Source: Limnobaculum xujianqingii (lineage in GTDB: Bacteria; Pseudomonadota; Gammaproteobacteria; Enterobacterales; Enterobacteriaceae). From it: 64,000 bases of DNA. The translations under genes were made by a program, and so were the position numbers. Below, in pieces: positions 34,392 to 45,800 of the stretch. The stretch is from assembly GCF_013394855.1 (NCBI RefSeq), contig NZ_JABMLK010000001.1, positions 1,054,001 through 1,118,000 on the forward strand, read 5' to 3'. The notes beneath the pieces are model-generated. The model did not search any database. It was not told the DNA's origin and worked only from the letters and a program-made list of their open reading frames with translations. Positions within the stretch are counted from its first letter, which is position 1. The number at the start of each line of letters is the position of its first letter.

Positions 34392-35396
34392 TTATTGGTA
34401 AAATTCCCGATACCAATCAACAAACTTCTGTACTCCGTCAATTACAGACGTATGGGGTTTAAAGCCAATAACATTATACAATGCCGAAGTATCCGCACTG
34501 GTTTCCATTACATCCCCAGGTTGCATTGGTAACAGGTTCTTTTGAGCTGTTTTTCCCAACGCTTTCTCAATGGCTTCAATATACTCCATCAAACGTACAG
34601 GGCTGCTATTACCTATATTATAAACAACATAAGGTGCAGAGCTGGTGGCCGGAGTACCCGTTTCAACAGTCCATGACGAATTAGCCGTTGGAATAATGTT
34701 TTGTAAGCGAATTATTGATTCGACAATATCGTCAATATAAGTAAAGTCTCTACGCATATCCCCATGGTTATATACGTCAATGCTACGCCCTTCTACTATA
34801 GCTTTAGTAAATTTAAATAAAGCCATATCTGGTCGTCCCCATGGACCATATACGGTAAAAAAACGTAATCCGGTTGTAGGTAGATTAAACAGATGGGAAT
34901 AAGTATGAGACATTAGCTCATTCGCTTTCTTTGTTGCGGCATACAGCGAAATTGGATGGTCTACACTATCATCTGTTGAAAATGGTAACTTACGGTTTAG
35001 ACCATAGACAGAGCTGGAAGAAGCATAAAGTAAATGCTCAATATTATGGTGGCGACACCCTTCCAGAATATTTAAATGCCCGGTCAGATTTGCGTCTGCA
35101 TACGCATGAGGATTCTCTAATGAATAACGCACACCAGCCTGAGCAGCTAAATGTATAACCCGTTGGAAATTTTGCTCAGCAAAAAGTCTGGCAATATTAT
35201 CCCGATCCGCCAGATCCAATTTTAAGAATTTAAACTTAGGATGGCTTTCAATTAGTTTTAGCCGTGCCAGCTTCAAATTAACATCATAATAATCATTAAG
35301 ATTATCGATACCTATGACATCATGGCCCAATGCTAATAGTCTTTGACTAACATGAAAACCAATAAATCCAGCGGCTCCTGTAACAAGAAATTTCAT
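34392..35396 (-). CDS. uge: UDP-glucuronate 4-epimerase (NAD-dependent epimerase)
   Basis: 334 residues from the second of two adjacent ATGs (35396), 6 bases after GAGG; ATG 35399 is the alternative. Extended short-chain dehydrogenase fold: NAD motif [21 protein letters not shown] characteristic of UDP-glucuronate epimerases, catalytic Ser-Ser-Val-Tyr segment ASSSSVYG and YAATKKANE (YxxxK). It interconverts UDP-glucuronate and UDP-galacturonate, precursors of LPS core or capsule. It starts just after the ugd stop codon (TGA at 35407-35405), so the two are co-translated. The symbol follows the Klebsiella uge gene and is by family resemblance. Confidence 0.88.
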   Translation of the reverse strand: MKFLVTGAAGFIGFHVSQRLLALGHDVIGIDNLNDYYDVNLKLARLKLIESHPKFKFLKLDLADRDNIARLFAEQNFQRVIHLAAQAGVRYSLENPHAYADANLTGHLNILEGCRHHNIEHLLYASSSSVYGLNRKLPFSTDDSVDHPISLYAATKKANELMSHTYSHLFNLPTTGLRFFTVYGPWGRPDMALFKFTKAIVEGRSIDVYNHGDMRRDFTYIDDIVESIIRLQNIIPTANSSWTVETGTPATSSAPYVVYNIGNSSPVRLMEYIEAIEKALGKTAQKNLLPMQPGDVMETSADTSALYNVIGFKPHTSVIDGVQKFVDWYREFYQ

Positions 35397-35404
35397 CATC
35401 GACC

Positions 35405-36748
35405 TCAAATAACTGGATTTACCGAAGCACCACGACCAATACCATAATAGGTAAATCCTCTTTGAGCCATGCGTTCTGGTTCATAGAGGTTACGCCCATC
35501 AAATATCGCGGCATGCTTCAATGTTGCTTTAATAAGATCAAAGTCAGGGGCCCGGAAGTTTTGCCACTCGGTACAAATAATCAAAGCATCTGCACCCTGC
35601 AGCGCTGCTTCTTTCGTACCCATTAATGCCAAATCAGATCGGGTACCATAGATACGTTGAGTCTCTTCCATCGCTTCAGGATCAAATGCCTGAACCTTAG
35701 CACCCGCTTCCCACAGCGACTCCATTAATACCCGACTGGACGATTCACGCATATCGTCAGTATTCGGTTTAAAAGATAGACCCCAAAGAGCAAAGGTACG
35801 CCCTTTCAGATCGCCATTAAAATGACGTTGAATAAAACTAAAAAGCTTGTGTTTTTGTTTGGCATTAACAGCTTCAACCGCTTGTAATAATACGGGTTGA
35901 TAACCAATGTGTTCCGCAGTGCGGATTAATGCCTGCACATCTTTAGGAAAACAGGAGCCACCATAACCACAACCAGGATAAATAAAGTGATAACCAATAC
36001 GTGAATCAGAACCAATACCCTGACGAACTTTTTCTATATCTGCACCCAACAACTCAGCCAGATTGGACATTTCATTCATAAAGCTGATTTTTGTAGCCAA
36101 CATACAGTTAGCTGCATACTTTGTTAGTTCAGCACTGCGAATATCCATAATAACCATTCTGTCGTGGTTACGATTAAATGGGCCATAAAGCTCACGCATC
36201 AAATCCAATACTTGGTTATTATCAGTTCCAATAATAATACGCTCCGGCTTCATACAGTCAGATACCGCTGCGCCTTCTTTAAGAAACTCCGGATTTGAAA
36301 CCACATCAAACGGCAAATTAGCCTGACGACGAGCAAGTGTATCCATAACCACTGATTTAACTTTATCGGCAGTACCAACGGGTACCGTTGATTTATCGAT
36401 AATGACTTTATAGCTGGTCATATGTTCCGCAATAGTACGAGCTACCGCAGTAACATATTTTAAATCAGCAGAACCATCTTCATCCGGAGGCGTACCAACC
36501 GCAATAAACTGGATTTCACCGTGAGCCACACCCGCTTTCGCATCGGTAGTGAACGTTAATCGCCCTGCTTCATAATTCTCTTTTACCAGCGGCGTTAATC
36601 CGGGTTCAAAGATAGGAATAACACCTTTCTTAAGATTGGCTACTTTCGTTTCGTCAACATCGATACACATAACATCATGACCGACTTCTGCCAGTACGGC
36701 AGCCTGTACTAATCCTACATAACCAATACCAAAAACTGTGACTTTCAT
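35405..36748 (-). CDS. ugd: UDP-glucose 6-dehydrogenase
   Basis: 447 residues, the long bacterial form. It oxidises UDP-glucose twice to UDP-glucuronate. The N-terminal Rossmann motif GIGYVGL is followed by [15 protein letters not shown] and [10 protein letters not shown]; catalytic Cys sits in [10 protein letters not shown], and the C-terminal NAD/UDP domain has [16 protein letters not shown]. It lies 24 bases after galU, and its stop is 8 bases before the uge ATG. Its place between galU and uge gives an ordered three-step path. Confidence 0.97.
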   Translation of the reverse strand: MKVTVFGIGYVGLVQAAVLAEVGHDVMCIDVDETKVANLKKGVIPIFEPGLTPLVKENYEAGRLTFTTDAKAGVAHGEIQFIAVGTPPDEDGSADLKYVTAVARTIAEHMTSYKVIIDKSTVPVGTADKVKSVVMDTLARRQANLPFDVVSNPEFLKEGAAVSDCMKPERIIIGTDNNQVLDLMRELYGPFNRNHDRMVIMDIRSAELTKYAANCMLATKISFMNEMSNLAELLGADIEKVRQGIGSDSRIGYHFIYPGCGYGGSCFPKDVQALIRTAEHIGYQPVLLQAVEAVNAKQKHKLFSFIQRHFNGDLKGRTFALWGLSFKPNTDDMRESSSRVLMESLWEAGAKVQAFDPEAMEETQRIYGTRSDLALMGTKEAALQGADALIICTEWQNFRAPDFDLIKATLKHAAIFDGRNLYEPERMAQRGFTYYGIGRGASVNPVI

Positions 36749-36772
36749 CTTTTATTGTCCAAATTATAGTGA

Positions 36773-37690
36773 TTAACCTTTAGCGGGAAGCTGAAGCTGT
36801 TGCAGCCATGAGCCAAACTCTGCACCTAACCCTGCATGGCGCAAACCATACTCAACAAATGCCTGCATATAGCCCATTTTATTACCACAATCATGGCTGC
36901 GGCCTCGAATATGATAGGCATCAACAGGTTCAGACTCCATCAGCATTGCAATAGCATCTGTTAATTGGATCTCATCACCAGCACCTGGTGGAATACGGGA
37001 TAATAATGGCCAGATATCGGCAGATAATACATAACGTCCAACAATTGACAGATTAGATGGTGCTTCAGCAACGCTAGGCTTTTCTACAACGTTAACGATA
37101 GGCGCACTCTCACCAGAGGTAAGACCATAACCATTGCAGTCAACAATACCATAATCACTAACCTCATTAATTGGAACAGGCTCAACCATAATCTGACTAT
37201 GGCCTGTTACTTCATAACGATTTAACATCTCACTGAGATTATCTTTCTTAAGATTTGACTCATATTCATCAATAATGACATCGGGTAACACCACCGCAAA
37301 AGGCTCATCTCCAATTAAAGGATGTGCACACATAATGGCATGCCCCAGTCCTTTAGCCAGCCCCTGACGGACATGCATTATTGTCACATTATTAGGACAT
37401 ATAGATTGAACTTCATTCAAGAGTTGGCGTTTAACCCGACGCTCTAAAATAGCTTCCAATTCAAAGCTGGTATCAAAGTGGTTTTCTATAGAGTTTTTGG
37501 ATGAGTGGGTAACCAGAACAATATGGTTAATACCTGCAGCAATACATTCATTAACTACATATTGGATCAAAGGCTTATCTACCAGCGGTAGCATCTCTTT
37601 CGGAATCGCTTTGGTTGCAGGCAACATGCGGGTGCCCAGTCCGGCAACAGGAATGATTGCTTTTCTTACTTTAGGCTGTATAGCTGACAT
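36773..37690 (-). CDS. galU: UTP-glucose-1-phosphate uridylyltransferase
   Basis: 305 residues (E. coli 302). It makes UDP-glucose from UTP and glucose-1-phosphate. The nucleotidyltransferase signature [19 protein letters not shown] and [17 protein letters not shown] are intact, as are [10 protein letters not shown] and [16 protein letters not shown] and [20 protein letters not shown]. It is the first gene of the apparent galU-ugd-uge operon and lies next to rssB, as in E. coli. Confidence 0.97.
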   Translation of the reverse strand: MSAIQPKVRKAIIPVAGLGTRMLPATKAIPKEMLPLVDKPLIQYVVNECIAAGINHIVLVTHSSKNSIENHFDTSFELEAILERRVKRQLLNEVQSICPNNVTIMHVRQGLAKGLGHAIMCAHPLIGDEPFAVVLPDVIIDEYESNLKKDNLSEMLNRYEVTGHSQIMVEPVPINEVSDYGIVDCNGYGLTSGESAPIVNVVEKPSVAEAPSNLSIVGRYVLSADIWPLLSRIPPGAGDEIQLTDAIAMLMESEPVDAYHIRGRSHDCGNKMGYMQAFVEYGLRHAGLGAEFGSWLQQLQLPAKG

Positions 37691-37922
37691 AAATTATGTT
37701 CTCACTATGTACAAATATCGCTTATTAATACGATATTCAGTTAGTTAATATAGCGTTCTCCATTGCCCATAAATGAAATAGATTAAACTTTAAACGCGCC
37801 ATCAACCTGGCACATCTAAGGCATACTATTCTGAGCAAATTATGGCGAGAGTATATCAGCTAAGAGACCATTCTCCGATATCATTCATCGGTCAATCCAA
37901 TAACAAATGTTAATCAACAGGT

Positions 37923-38933
37923 TTAAAGCGTTGCACTCAGTTGCAAGCGACCACCGCTTCCTTTTATATGGCAAATCCACCGTTCCGCAACCAAACTAGT
38001 CTGGCTGGGATAAAGTGTTTGTAAGGTCCCCATGGGAACGCTGTCGTCTAACTCATATTTACGATCGTTAGCTTCGATACTGACGTGCAACCCGGCAGAA
38101 ACGATTAATAACTTTTGTTTTGGCGCATGGTAATAGCCAGCAAGGAAAGGAAACTGCCCCTCCAGATAAGACTGATGTAGCAGTTGGTTAATGCGGTTTA
38201 AAATAGTAGACATTTGCGGTAATGCTTCATCTTGCTCAGCTAAATGTTCCTGCAATAGATTATTAAACAAAGCTCTTAGCATTAATGCTGCCAGTACACC
38301 TTTATTTTCCGATCGCGAAATATCGAGGCAATAAAAAGCAAAATCATGTTCAGACAACGCAGCAATATCAAACACAATTCCCGGTTTCTCCGCCAATGTC
38401 AGTTGGCGATAGTTAATTTTACAACCAGCAAGAGTTTGCTGGGCCGGAGGCTGAAGTTGTTTAAGTAACTGCACTGCCTCCTGAGGTTTTTCGCTAAGAT
38501 CGGTCCAGTCGGCCAGCATAGCTAGCTCTTCGCTGGCAGGTGAAGAAAATAAATAAGGATAAAAGCTGGACAATAGCGCATCGCGCAAATGGTTCAAATC
38601 AGTAATAGGTTTGAGCAAAACATCCTGAACGCCGAGACGCAGCATCTTATCAACGTCAGTGATTTTTTCCGTTGCTGAAATAACAATCACTGGAATTTGG
38701 CAGCCTTGATGACGTAAGCGGTCAACTAACGTTATGCCGTCCATATTTGGCATATTCAAATCGCAAATCATTAATTCTGGCTGAAATTGTGCAACGTAGG
38801 TTAACGCCTGTTCGCCATCTTCAGCTTCGCCAATTATTGCACCTAATGAGGTTAAATATCCCGCCAGCATTGAACGGAATACCGCATCATCTTCAACAAG
38901 GAGTATATGTCTATTGGCTAAAGGGGGTGTCAT
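37923..38933 (-). CDS. rssB: Response regulator RssB (adaptor for RpoS degradation)
   Basis: 336 residues from ATG 38933 (MTPPLANRHILLVEDD), with GGAAG 7 bases upstream on the minus strand; E. coli RssB is 337 residues. The N-terminal receiver domain has the acidic pair in LLVEDD, phospho-acceptor Asp near residue 58 in MICDLNMPNMDG and the KP of LLKPITD. The C-terminal PP2C-like domain (about 140-330) is a degenerate phosphatase fold, as expected. RssB delivers the stress sigma factor RpoS to ClpXP. Divergent from ychJ. Confidence 0.95.
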   Translation of the reverse strand: MTPPLANRHILLVEDDAVFRSMLAGYLTSLGAIIGEAEDGEQALTYVAQFQPELMICDLNMPNMDGITLVDRLRHQGCQIPVIVISATEKITDVDKMLRLGVQDVLLKPITDLNHLRDALLSSFYPYLFSSPASEELAMLADWTDLSEKPQEAVQLLKQLQPPAQQTLAGCKINYRQLTLAEKPGIVFDIAALSEHDFAFYCLDISRSENKGVLAALMLRALFNNLLQEHLAEQDEALPQMSTILNRINQLLHQSYLEGQFPFLAGYYHAPKQKLLIVSAGLHVSIEANDRKYELDDSVPMGTLQTLYPSQTSLVAERWICHIKGSGGRLQLSATL

Positions 38934-39076
38934 TGTAAACTTCCATGCTTTCTGTTTATTATATTTTGGTTCAAATTTGGCACTTGTGCCTGTAAAAGTA
39001 TCAATTATTCTTGTCAATTTATCTTGCCGCAACGCTAACTATTTATAAACGCGTTGTCAGCATAGTGGAGTTAATA

Positions 39077-39535
39077 TTGTTCAAACTATGTCCATGCGGT
39101 AGCTTAAAGGAGTTTTCCGTATGCTGCCACCCATTGATTTCTGGTCAAACCATTGCTTCAACCGCGCTTGAGTTAATGAAATCACGCTATAGTGCTTATG
39201 TGAGTCATGATGTCGAATATTTGGTCGCCACATGGCATCCTGATTTCCGGTCACCAGATCTGGCTGAATCCATCACCCACAGTTTTGAACATACCCAATG
39301 GCTTGGATTAAATATTGTTGCAACAGCAGAACATGGCAACGAAAGCTATGTTGAGTTTGTTGCTAAATATCTTGATACTCAAACACAGCAACAACATGCA
39401 CTCCACGAACGTTCTCATTTTATTAAACTGCACGGAAGCTGGTATTATACTTCTGGCATTAAACCTCAGGTTGGCCGTAATGATCTATGTCCCTGTGGTT
39501 CAATGAAAAAATATAAAAAATGTTGTGGGAAATAA
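39077..39535 (+). CDS. ychJ: YchJ family protein with two SEC-C motifs
   Basis: 152 residues, the E. coli length, if translation starts at TTG 39077; GGAG (39067-39070) is 6 bases upstream and homology starts at LCPCGS. Frames beginning further upstream lack a ribosome binding site. An N-terminal zinc-binding SEC-C (LCPCGSLKEFSVCCHP), a central NTF2-like YchJ domain (LELMKSRYSAYV, WHPDF, FVAKY) and a C-terminal SEC-C (NDLCPCGSMKKYKKCCG). Function unknown. Neighbours rssB and purU are as in E. coli. Confidence 0.93.
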   Translation: MFKLCPCGSLKEFSVCCHPLISGQTIASTALELMKSRYSAYVSHDVEYLVATWHPDFRSPDLAESITHSFEHTQWLGLNIVATAEHGNESYVEFVAKYLDTQTQQQHALHERSHFIKLHGSWYYTSGIKPQVGRNDLCPCGSMKKYKKCCGK

Positions 39536-39620
39536 CTGAATAAAATTATTCGTTATGCTGAATAACGATTTATCCCATAATGATAAGTAATAGCAAATAC
39601 ATCAAAAGGTTAAGTACGCC

Positions 39621-40454
39621 ATGCAAAAAAAAATACTCCGTACGATTTGTCCTGATGCTAAAGGCCTGATCGCAAAAATAACTAACATCTGTTACAAACA
39701 CCAACTGAATATTGTTCAGAATAATGAGTTTGTTGACCACCGCACCGGACGCTTTTTTATGCGTACGGAGCTGGAAGGATTCTTCAATGATGAAACTTTG
39801 CTGGCCGATCTTGATGATGCATTACCAGAAGGTTCTGTCCGTGAATTGAATGAAGCGGGAAGACAAAAGATTGTTATTCTGGTCACCAAAGAAGCCCACT
39901 GCCTGGGCGATCTTTTGATGAAAAGTGTATATGGCGGGCTTGATGTAGAAATCGCTGCCGTTATCGGCAACCACGATACTTTGCGTACTCTGGTTGAGCG
40001 CTTTGATATTCCCTTCCATTTGCTCAGCCATGAAGGGCGGACTCGTGAAGAACATGATAAGCAAGTAGTTGAAATGATTGACAGTATTAATCCGGATTAT
40101 GTTGTTCTGGCTAAATATATGCGTATTTTAACGCCTGATTTTGTTCGTCATTATCCAAACCGAATTATTAATATTCATCACTCATTCTTACCTGCTTTTA
40201 TTGGTGCACGCCCTTATCACCAGGCTTACGAGCGCGGAGTTAAGATTATTGGTGCTACCGCTCACTTCGTAAATGATAATTTAGACGAAGGACCAATTAT
40301 CATGCAGGACGTTATTCATGTGGATCACACATACAGTGCTGAAGACATGATGCGTGCCGGGCGAGATGTTGAAAAAAATGTGCTGAGTCACGGGCTATAT
40401 CGCGTTCTGGGACAACGAGTTTTTGTTTACGGAAATCGAACCGTTATTCTTTAA
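39621..40454 (+). CDS. purU: Formyltetrahydrofolate deformylase
   Basis: 277 residues (E. coli 280). It releases formate from 10-formyl-THF to supply PurT and balance one-carbon pools. The N-terminal ACT domain (ILRTICPDAKGLIAKITNICYKHQLNIVQNNEF) senses glycine/methionine in E. coli; the C-terminal formyltransferase fold has HHSFLPAFIGA and the NDNLDEGPIIMQD segment with active-site His/Asp. Overlapping antisense frames exist but have no support. tRNA-Tyr follows, as in E. coli. Confidence 0.97.
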   Translation: MQKKILRTICPDAKGLIAKITNICYKHQLNIVQNNEFVDHRTGRFFMRTELEGFFNDETLLADLDDALPEGSVRELNEAGRQKIVILVTKEAHCLGDLLMKSVYGGLDVEIAAVIGNHDTLRTLVERFDIPFHLLSHEGRTREEHDKQVVEMIDSINPDYVVLAKYMRILTPDFVRHYPNRIINIHHSFLPAFIGARPYHQAYERGVKIIGATAHFVNDNLDEGPIIMQDVIHVDHTYSAEDMMRAGRDVEKNVLSHGLYRVLGQRVFVYGNRTVIL

Positions 40455-40474
40455 ACATTCTTCCATAGTACAAA

Positions 40475-40496
40475 AGGCGATGTTAATGCATCGCCT
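40475..40496 (+). terminator. Weak terminator hairpin after purU
   Basis: AGGCGATG (40475-40482) and CATCGCCT (40489-40496) form an 8-bp stem with a 6-base loop; only a short, broken T-run follows. Confidence 0.55.
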
Positions 40497-40569
40497 GTTG
40501 ATTAAGTTCGAATAATCGACGTTTCATGCTGGAAAAAACAACAAACAATCATTATTTCCACATCAATAC

Positions 40570-40597
40570 TTTACACAGCCGAAGCTTCTGATATGAT
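40570..40597 (+). promoter_or_regulatory. tRNA-Tyr promoter with GC-rich discriminator
   Basis: TTTACA (40570-40575), a 16-base spacer, TATGAT (40592-40597), then GCGCGTCCC. The GC-rich discriminator is the hallmark of stringently controlled stable-RNA promoters. Confidence 0.75.
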
Positions 40598-40642
40598 GCG
40601 CGTCCCTGTCATTCATGACAGAGTCAAATATGTATATCCTAT

Positions 40643-40727
<85 letters not shown>

Positions 40728-40826
40728 TTTACTCTCTTCGTTTAAACAATAATTTTCACCTCTACCTTGAAGCTCTGACCTAAATAGGCTATACAAGCCC
40801 CTTGTTTTATTTTATCAGGGTGTCTC

Positions 40827-41399
40827 ATGCGTAAGAATATATGTGTTTATTGTGGTGCCAGCACCGGAAATAATCCTGCCTATGCCGAAGCGGCGCAACA
40901 GCTGGGAATAGCAATCGCTGAACAAGGTCGTCGCCTGATATATGGTGGTGGTAATAAAGGATTGATGGGCATTCTGGCTAATGCGGTATTAGATGCTGGT
41001 GGTCAGGTTACCGGTGTTATTCCTGAACGTTTAGTTGAAGCGGAAACGGCTCACCACGGCATTACTGACCTGGAAGTCGTTCCTGACATGCATATTCGTA
41101 AAGCACGTATGAGTGAACTGGCGGACGGATTTATCGCTCTACCGGGTGGAATAGGAACGCTTGAAGAACTGTTTGAAGTATGGACCTGGAGCCAAATTGG
41201 CTACCACACTAATCCGGTTGGCTTGCTCAACATTCAAAACTTTTATTCTCCAATGAGCCAATTCTTACAGCATGTGGCCGATGAAGGTTTTGTACGCCAG
41301 AGCTATCTGAATACCTTGTTAATCAGTGATTCAGCACATGACTTACTTAACCAGTTTGATCAATACCAGCCACATAACCTTAACCGCTGGGCTAAATAG
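40827..41399 (+). CDS. LOG family protein (nucleotide 5'-monophosphate phosphoribohydrolase type)
   Basis: 190 residues, short-form LOG family. Signatures are YGGGNKGLMGILANAVLDAGGQVTGVIP and the catalytic PGGIGTLEELFEVWTW. Plant LOG enzymes release cytokinin base from its nucleotide; bacterial relatives split nucleoside 5'-monophosphates into base and ribose-5-phosphate. It has GGGTG upstream as ribosome binding site. It differs from E. coli PpnN, which is much longer. Position between tRNA-Tyr and xthA is not as in E. coli. Confidence 0.88.
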   Translation: MRKNICVYCGASTGNNPAYAEAAQQLGIAIAEQGRRLIYGGGNKGLMGILANAVLDAGGQVTGVIPERLVEAETAHHGITDLEVVPDMHIRKARMSELADGFIALPGGIGTLEELFEVWTWSQIGYHTNPVGLLNIQNFYSPMSQFLQHVADEGFVRQSYLNTLLISDSAHDLLNQFDQYQPHNLNRWAK

Positions 41400-41502
41400 T
41401 AGAAATCGTGTCGGGCTATTCAGTCTGAATGGCCTGATAACAATTATTCTCAGTTTCTGTTACCATTAATCCATATTTCTGACAGATAAAAGATCCTTAA
41501 TC

Positions 41503-42309
41503 ATGAAGTTTATATCATTTAATATCAATGGGCTAAGAGCCCGCCCTCATCAGCTCGCCGCCATTATTGAACAACATCAACCGGATGTTATCGGGCTGCA
41601 GGAAACAAAAGTTCATGATGATATGTTTCCCCTTGAAGAAGTCAGCCAGTATGGCTATCACGTCTTTTATCATGGTCAAAAAGGACATTATGGCGTAGCG
41701 CTGCTAACCAAAGCGCAGCCTGTAGAAGTCAGAAAGGGATTCCCTACTGATGATGAAGAAGCACAACGCCGCATTATCATGGCAGATATAGAAACGCCTG
41801 CAGGCTTACTAACCGTAATCAACGGCTATTTTCCTCAGGGTGAAAGCCGCGATCACGCCATTAAATTCCCGGCTAAACAAAAATTCTATGCGGATCTGCA
41901 ATCTTATTTAGAAAAACATCTCAATCCGACCAACCCGGTCGTGATCATGGGTGATATGAACATCAGTTCAACCGATTTAGATATTGGTATCGGAGAGGAA
42001 AACCGTAAACGTTGGCTACGCACGGGAAAATGTTCTTTCTTACCAGAAGAACGTGAATGGATGGAGAAACTGCTCAATTGGGGATTAGTTGATACTTTCC
42101 GTCAGGATCATCAGGAAACCAACGATCGCTTCTCATGGTTTGACTATCGTTCCAGTGGTTTTGATGATAACCGAGGTTTACGTATAGATCTGATACTAGC
42201 CAGTCAATCTCTGGCTCCTCTCTGCGTTTCTACCGGTATTGATTACGATATCCGGTCCATGGAGAAGCCATCCGATCACGCTCCTATCTGGGCTGAATTT
42301 AAGCTCTGA
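41503..42309 (+). CDS. xthA: Exonuclease III (AP endonuclease)
   Basis: 268 residues, the E. coli length. The enzyme cuts abasic sites and degrades 3' ends in base-excision repair. EEP-fold motifs are in place: [20 protein letters not shown] (metal Glu), GDMNIS (Asp/Asn), RFSWFDYRS and SDHAPI with the catalytic His at the C-terminus. nudG follows 60 bases on, with a weak hairpin in the gap (CCAGACC/GGTCTGG, 42321-42347). Confidence 0.97.
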   Translation: MKFISFNINGLRARPHQLAAIIEQHQPDVIGLQETKVHDDMFPLEEVSQYGYHVFYHGQKGHYGVALLTKAQPVEVRKGFPTDDEEAQRRIIMADIETPAGLLTVINGYFPQGESRDHAIKFPAKQKFYADLQSYLEKHLNPTNPVVIMGDMNISSTDLDIGIGEENRKRWLRTGKCSFLPEEREWMEKLLNWGLVDTFRQDHQETNDRFSWFDYRSSGFDDNRGLRIDLILASQSLAPLCVSTGIDYDIRSMEKPSDHAPIWAEFKL

Positions 42310-42369
42310 TAATTATTTAGCCAGACCGGTTACGTTAATTGGTCTGGCGCTTCTGTCAGAACAATCAAT

Positions 42370-42759
42370 ATGAAAATAGTTAATGTCGTCGCAGCCATTA
42401 TGCAACAGCAAGGGCGGATCCTGATTGCCCGGCGGGATAACCAAAGCGATTTGGCTGGCTACTGGGAATTTCCCGGAGGGAAGATAGAACAAGATGAAAC
42501 ACCGGTACAGGCTTTAATCAGAGAGTTAGAAGAAGAGTTTAATATTAGCCATATTCAAGTCACTGACTATATTGCTACCAGTACCATTCAACAGCCAGAA
42601 CGCATTATTCAACTACAAGCCTGGAAAGTGGTGGCCTGGCAAGGTGATATTCACCTACATTGCCATACTGACTTTTGTTGGGTCACACCGGATGAAGCAT
42701 TATATTACCAGTTAGCCCCTGCAGATATTCCTTTGCTTTTAGCTTATCAACGTACATAA
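42370..42759 (+). CDS. nudG: Nudix hydrolase NudG (CTP/oxidised-pyrimidine pyrophosphatase)
   Basis: 129 residues (E. coli 135). The Nudix box GGKIEQDETPVQALIRELEEE is complete. NudG hydrolyses 5-methyl-dCTP, 5-hydroxy-CTP and related pyrimidine nucleotides and belongs to the MutT-like group. The N-terminal VNVVAAIMQQQGRILIARR and C-terminal YQLAPADIPLLLAY fit NudG better than MutT. It is convergent with topB, only 15 bases away. Confidence 0.92.
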   Translation: MKIVNVVAAIMQQQGRILIARRDNQSDLAGYWEFPGGKIEQDETPVQALIRELEEEFNISHIQVTDYIATSTIQQPERIIQLQAWKVVAWQGDIHLHCHTDFCWVTPDEALYYQLAPADIPLLLAYQRT

Positions 42760-42774
42760 CTCTCAGACTAACGA

Positions 42775-44706
42775 TCACTCCTCACTTTTCTTCTTACTGG
42801 ATTTAGCCCGTTTCTTCTTTGGTTTAACCTCTTCGGCTTCCGTTGTCTGCTGTATATTTTTAAACGCCTGAGGCATTCGATTACGTTTTGCCTGAGCAAT
42901 TAAATCCTGTAGAGTCACCACCATTGGCTGCATAAAATCCTGATAGCGACACTGCTTTTCACTAATTTGAGTTAGCGTAGATTCCCAGTGAGCTGTCATA
43001 TCAGGACGAGCCGCAATTTCAGGCAAACAATGAATCAGCGCTCTGCCAGCTTCCGTTGAAATAATTGTCCGCCCTTTCTTTTGTAAAAAACGACGTTTAA
43101 ACAACAGCTCAATAATACCGGCTCGGGTAGCTTCAGTACCTAACCCATCTGTTGCCCGTAATATCTTCTTTAAATCTTTATCCTGCACAAAACGAGCGAT
43201 ACCCGTCATCGCTGACAGCAAAGAGGCATCGGTAAACGGACGCGGTGGCTGGGTCTGCTTCGCTACCACTTCTCCCTGCTCACACAACAATTCATCGCCT
43301 TTATTTACCACCGGCAATGGCGTTCCCTCATTCTCTTCATCACGTTCTTTGCTACCCAACAGCATACGCCAACCAGCCTCAGCCAGAAAACGAGCTTTAG
43401 CAATAAATTTGCCACCGGCAATATCCAACTCAATAACACATTTACGATAAACCGCATCCGGGCAAAACTGCATCAAATACTGAAGAGAAACCAGCTGATA
43501 GATTTTCTGCTCATCCACAGATAAAGAGACAGATGAACTACGTGCTGTAGGAATAATCGCGTGGTGAGCATCAACTTTTTTATCATCCCAACAGCGATTA
43601 CGCTTTTCACTATCAACAACGGGTAATGGGAAAATATCAGGCTGATGAATTTCAATTGCTGCTATCACCGCATGACGATCGGCAAAGTGTTCTTCCGGTA
43701 AATAGCGACTATCAGAACGAGGATAGGTAATTAGCTTATGGGTTTCATAAAGCCGCTGGCAGAGATCCAACACTTGCTGTGCGCTAAAGCCAAAACGTTT
43801 AGCCGCCTCAATCTGCAAAGCTGAAAGCGAGAAAGGCAACGGTGCCACATCATTCTCCCGCTTATCATTATATTCCGTAACTAAAGCGGGTTGACCGGTA
43901 ATACGCTTAACCACATGCTCCGCTAAACTGCGATTAAGCAATCGCCCTTCTTCATCCTGGAAAGACTCACAAGAGTCGCTAGGCTGCCAGATAGCTGTAA
44001 AACGTTCTTCTGCCGGAGTAACGATATGCGCTTTTACTTCAAAAAAATCTTTTGGGACGAAATTTTCAATTTCTTCATCCCGACGAACTACCAGGCCTAA
44101 CACCGGGGTTTGTACTCTGCCAACAGACAGTACGCCGTTATATCCGGCATTACGGCCCAAAATCGTATAGGCTCTGGTCATATTGATACCGTACAGCCAA
44201 TCTGCCCGGGCTCGCGCTAAAGCAGAAACGCAGAGTGGAATAAATTCCCGATTATCCCTTAATTTATCAATGGCTCGCGTTACGGCCTGCGGGTTAAGGT
44301 CATTGATCAGACAACGACGTACCTGTTGGCGTTTCCCAGCATCAAGTTCGAGATAATCCAGAACTTCATCAACTAACAGTTGCCCCTCGCGGTCCGGGTC
44401 TCCTGCGTGTACCACTTCATTAGCTTCCGTAAGCAGCCGCTTAATCACATTCAACTGTTTGGTTACTGAATCTCTCGGCTTTAGTTGCCACTTTTCAGGA
44501 ATAATGGGTAAATCAGAAAGCGACCAGCGCGCATAGCGAGCGTCATATTGATCGGGCTGAGCTTGTTCCAGTAAGTGCCCAACGCACCAGGTCACGACCT
44601 GATCGTTGCCACAAACAATAAAACCATCCTGACGTTTATGTGGTTTTGGCAGTACATCTGCAATAGCCCGTGCCAGACTCGGTTTTTCGGCAATGAATAA
44701 ACGCAT
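42775..44706 (-). CDS. topB: DNA topoisomerase III
   Basis: 643 residues (E. coli 653). A type IA topoisomerase that decatenates with RecQ. The TOPRIM domain starts at [20 protein letters not shown] (Glu7) and has the [15 protein letters not shown] acidic triad; the catalytic Tyr is in [13 protein letters not shown] (near residue 328). The C-terminal tail is Lys-rich ([15 protein letters not shown]), a DNA-binding extension. Its ATG overlaps the mnmH stop by one base, so topB is the third gene of a selD-mnmH-topB operon. Confidence 0.97.
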   Translation of the reverse strand: MRLFIAEKPSLARAIADVLPKPHKRQDGFIVCGNDQVVTWCVGHLLEQAQPDQYDARYARWSLSDLPIIPEKWQLKPRDSVTKQLNVIKRLLTEANEVVHAGDPDREGQLLVDEVLDYLELDAGKRQQVRRCLINDLNPQAVTRAIDKLRDNREFIPLCVSALARARADWLYGINMTRAYTILGRNAGYNGVLSVGRVQTPVLGLVVRRDEEIENFVPKDFFEVKAHIVTPAEERFTAIWQPSDSCESFQDEEGRLLNRSLAEHVVKRITGQPALVTEYNDKRENDVAPLPFSLSALQIEAAKRFGFSAQQVLDLCQRLYETHKLITYPRSDSRYLPEEHFADRHAVIAAIEIHQPDIFPLPVVDSEKRNRCWDDKKVDAHHAIIPTARSSSVSLSVDEQKIYQLVSLQYLMQFCPDAVYRKCVIELDIAGGKFIAKARFLAEAGWRMLLGSKERDEENEGTPLPVVNKGDELLCEQGEVVAKQTQPPRPFTDASLLSAMTGIARFVQDKDLKKILRATDGLGTEATRAGIIELLFKRRFLQKKGRTIISTEAGRALIHCLPEIAARPDMTAHWESTLTQISEKQCRYQDFMQPMVVTLQDLIAQAKRNRMPQAFKNIQQTTEAEEVKPKKKRAKSSKKKSEE

Positions 44707-45800
44707 CAGTGGTTATCATTCAACAAAAAATCACGGACAGCGTTATAATCTCCCCGGAAAATAATACGATCGGATTTTTTACTTAATTGATAGCTATACA
44801 TAGGGTCATAATACTCAATTAACAGCGGTACCAGCCAGTTTTCATGTTTATCACTGCCCTGTCCCATCTGTTGATGATGTAACGCACTATCCAGCTCATT
44901 CAGCAGTGCCTGATAACGTTCCATTCCTAAGCGTTTACGAATCGCAAACAGACCATGATGAAGATAGTGACTAAAACGCACCCATCCATCATCTTCGCCA
45001 TATTGTTGCTGAAACCCAGCGCTCATAGTATTGATATACTCTTCCTTCAAACGCAACAGGCGTAGTTCAAAAGGATCTTCAATAACCACTAAACTCGCCG
45101 TTTGCATTGATTCATAGATTTCCAGCGGCACATGGTTAGAACCAATAGTTTTACCCTCATCTTCAACCACCCAGCGGCATATACCCTGATGTTGTTTTTT
45201 TAATAAAGAGACGGCAACCCGGTTCTCAAAATTTATCTGGGTACTTTGATTTTCCAGTGTTCTCCCAAAGGAAGACCCCCGATGTTTGGCTGCTCCCTCT
45301 AAATCGATACCAAAGGGTAACTCCGTTACTAAGCGGGTTTTACCACTGCCGGTATTTCCACCAATCACCTTCAGCGGCATAGTAGCAACTTTCTGATTTA
45401 CGCTTATCAGAAAATTACGCATTGCTTTATATCCACCTTTTACCAGCGGATATTCAACACCAGCTTGCCTCAGCCACTGTTGAGTTATATGAGAGCGTAA
45501 GCCGCCGCGCAGGCAATATAAGAATCCCTGGGGATACTGCTGACAAAAGGTTCGCCATTGGGCAATTCGCTGTTCACGAGCATCACCACTGACCAATTGC
45601 TCACCCAACTCAATCGCTGCTTTTTGTCCCTGCTGTTTATAGCAAATACCAACCGCGTGGCGCTCTTCATCCATCATTAGTGGCAAATTGGTCGCACAAG
45701 CAAACGCACCCTGAGCAAACTCGACTGGGGCGCGTACATCAATCAATGGAATGTCATGAAGAAATATCTGCTGATAATCAGCACTACTGTTGGCGGACAT
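44706..45800 (-). CDS. mnmH: tRNA 2-selenouridine synthase
   Basis: 364 residues, as E. coli SelU/YbbB. It swaps sulfur for selenium at the wobble 2-thiouridine of Lys, Glu and Gln tRNAs through a geranylated intermediate. The N-terminal rhodanese domain has catalytic Cys96 in [12 protein letters not shown]; the C-terminal P-loop domain has GGNTGSGKT. It needs selenophosphate from SelD, whose gene overlaps the start by one base. In E. coli mnmH is far from selD, so the arrangement here is more coherent in function. Confidence 0.96.
   Translation of the reverse strand: MSANSSADYQQIFLHDIPLIDVRAPVEFAQGAFACATNLPLMMDEERHAVGICYKQQGQKAAIELGEQLVSGDAREQRIAQWRTFCQQYPQGFLYCLRGGLRSHITQQWLRQAGVEYPLVKGGYKAMRNFLISVNQKVATMPLKVIGGNTGSGKTRLVTELPFGIDLEGAAKHRGSSFGRTLENQSTQINFENRVAVSLLKKQHQGICRWVVEDEGKTIGSNHVPLEIYESMQTASLVVIEDPFELRLLRLKEEYINTMSAGFQQQYGEDDGWVRFSHYLHHGLFAIRKRLGMERYQALLNELDSALHHQQMGQGSDKHENWLVPLLIEYYDPMYSYQLSKKSDRIIFRGDYNAVRDFLLNDNH

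Noticed and set aside
37850..37922. Terminator for rssB
   Set aside because: Only a 5-bp CCGAT/ATCGG stem and no T-run; too weak to call.
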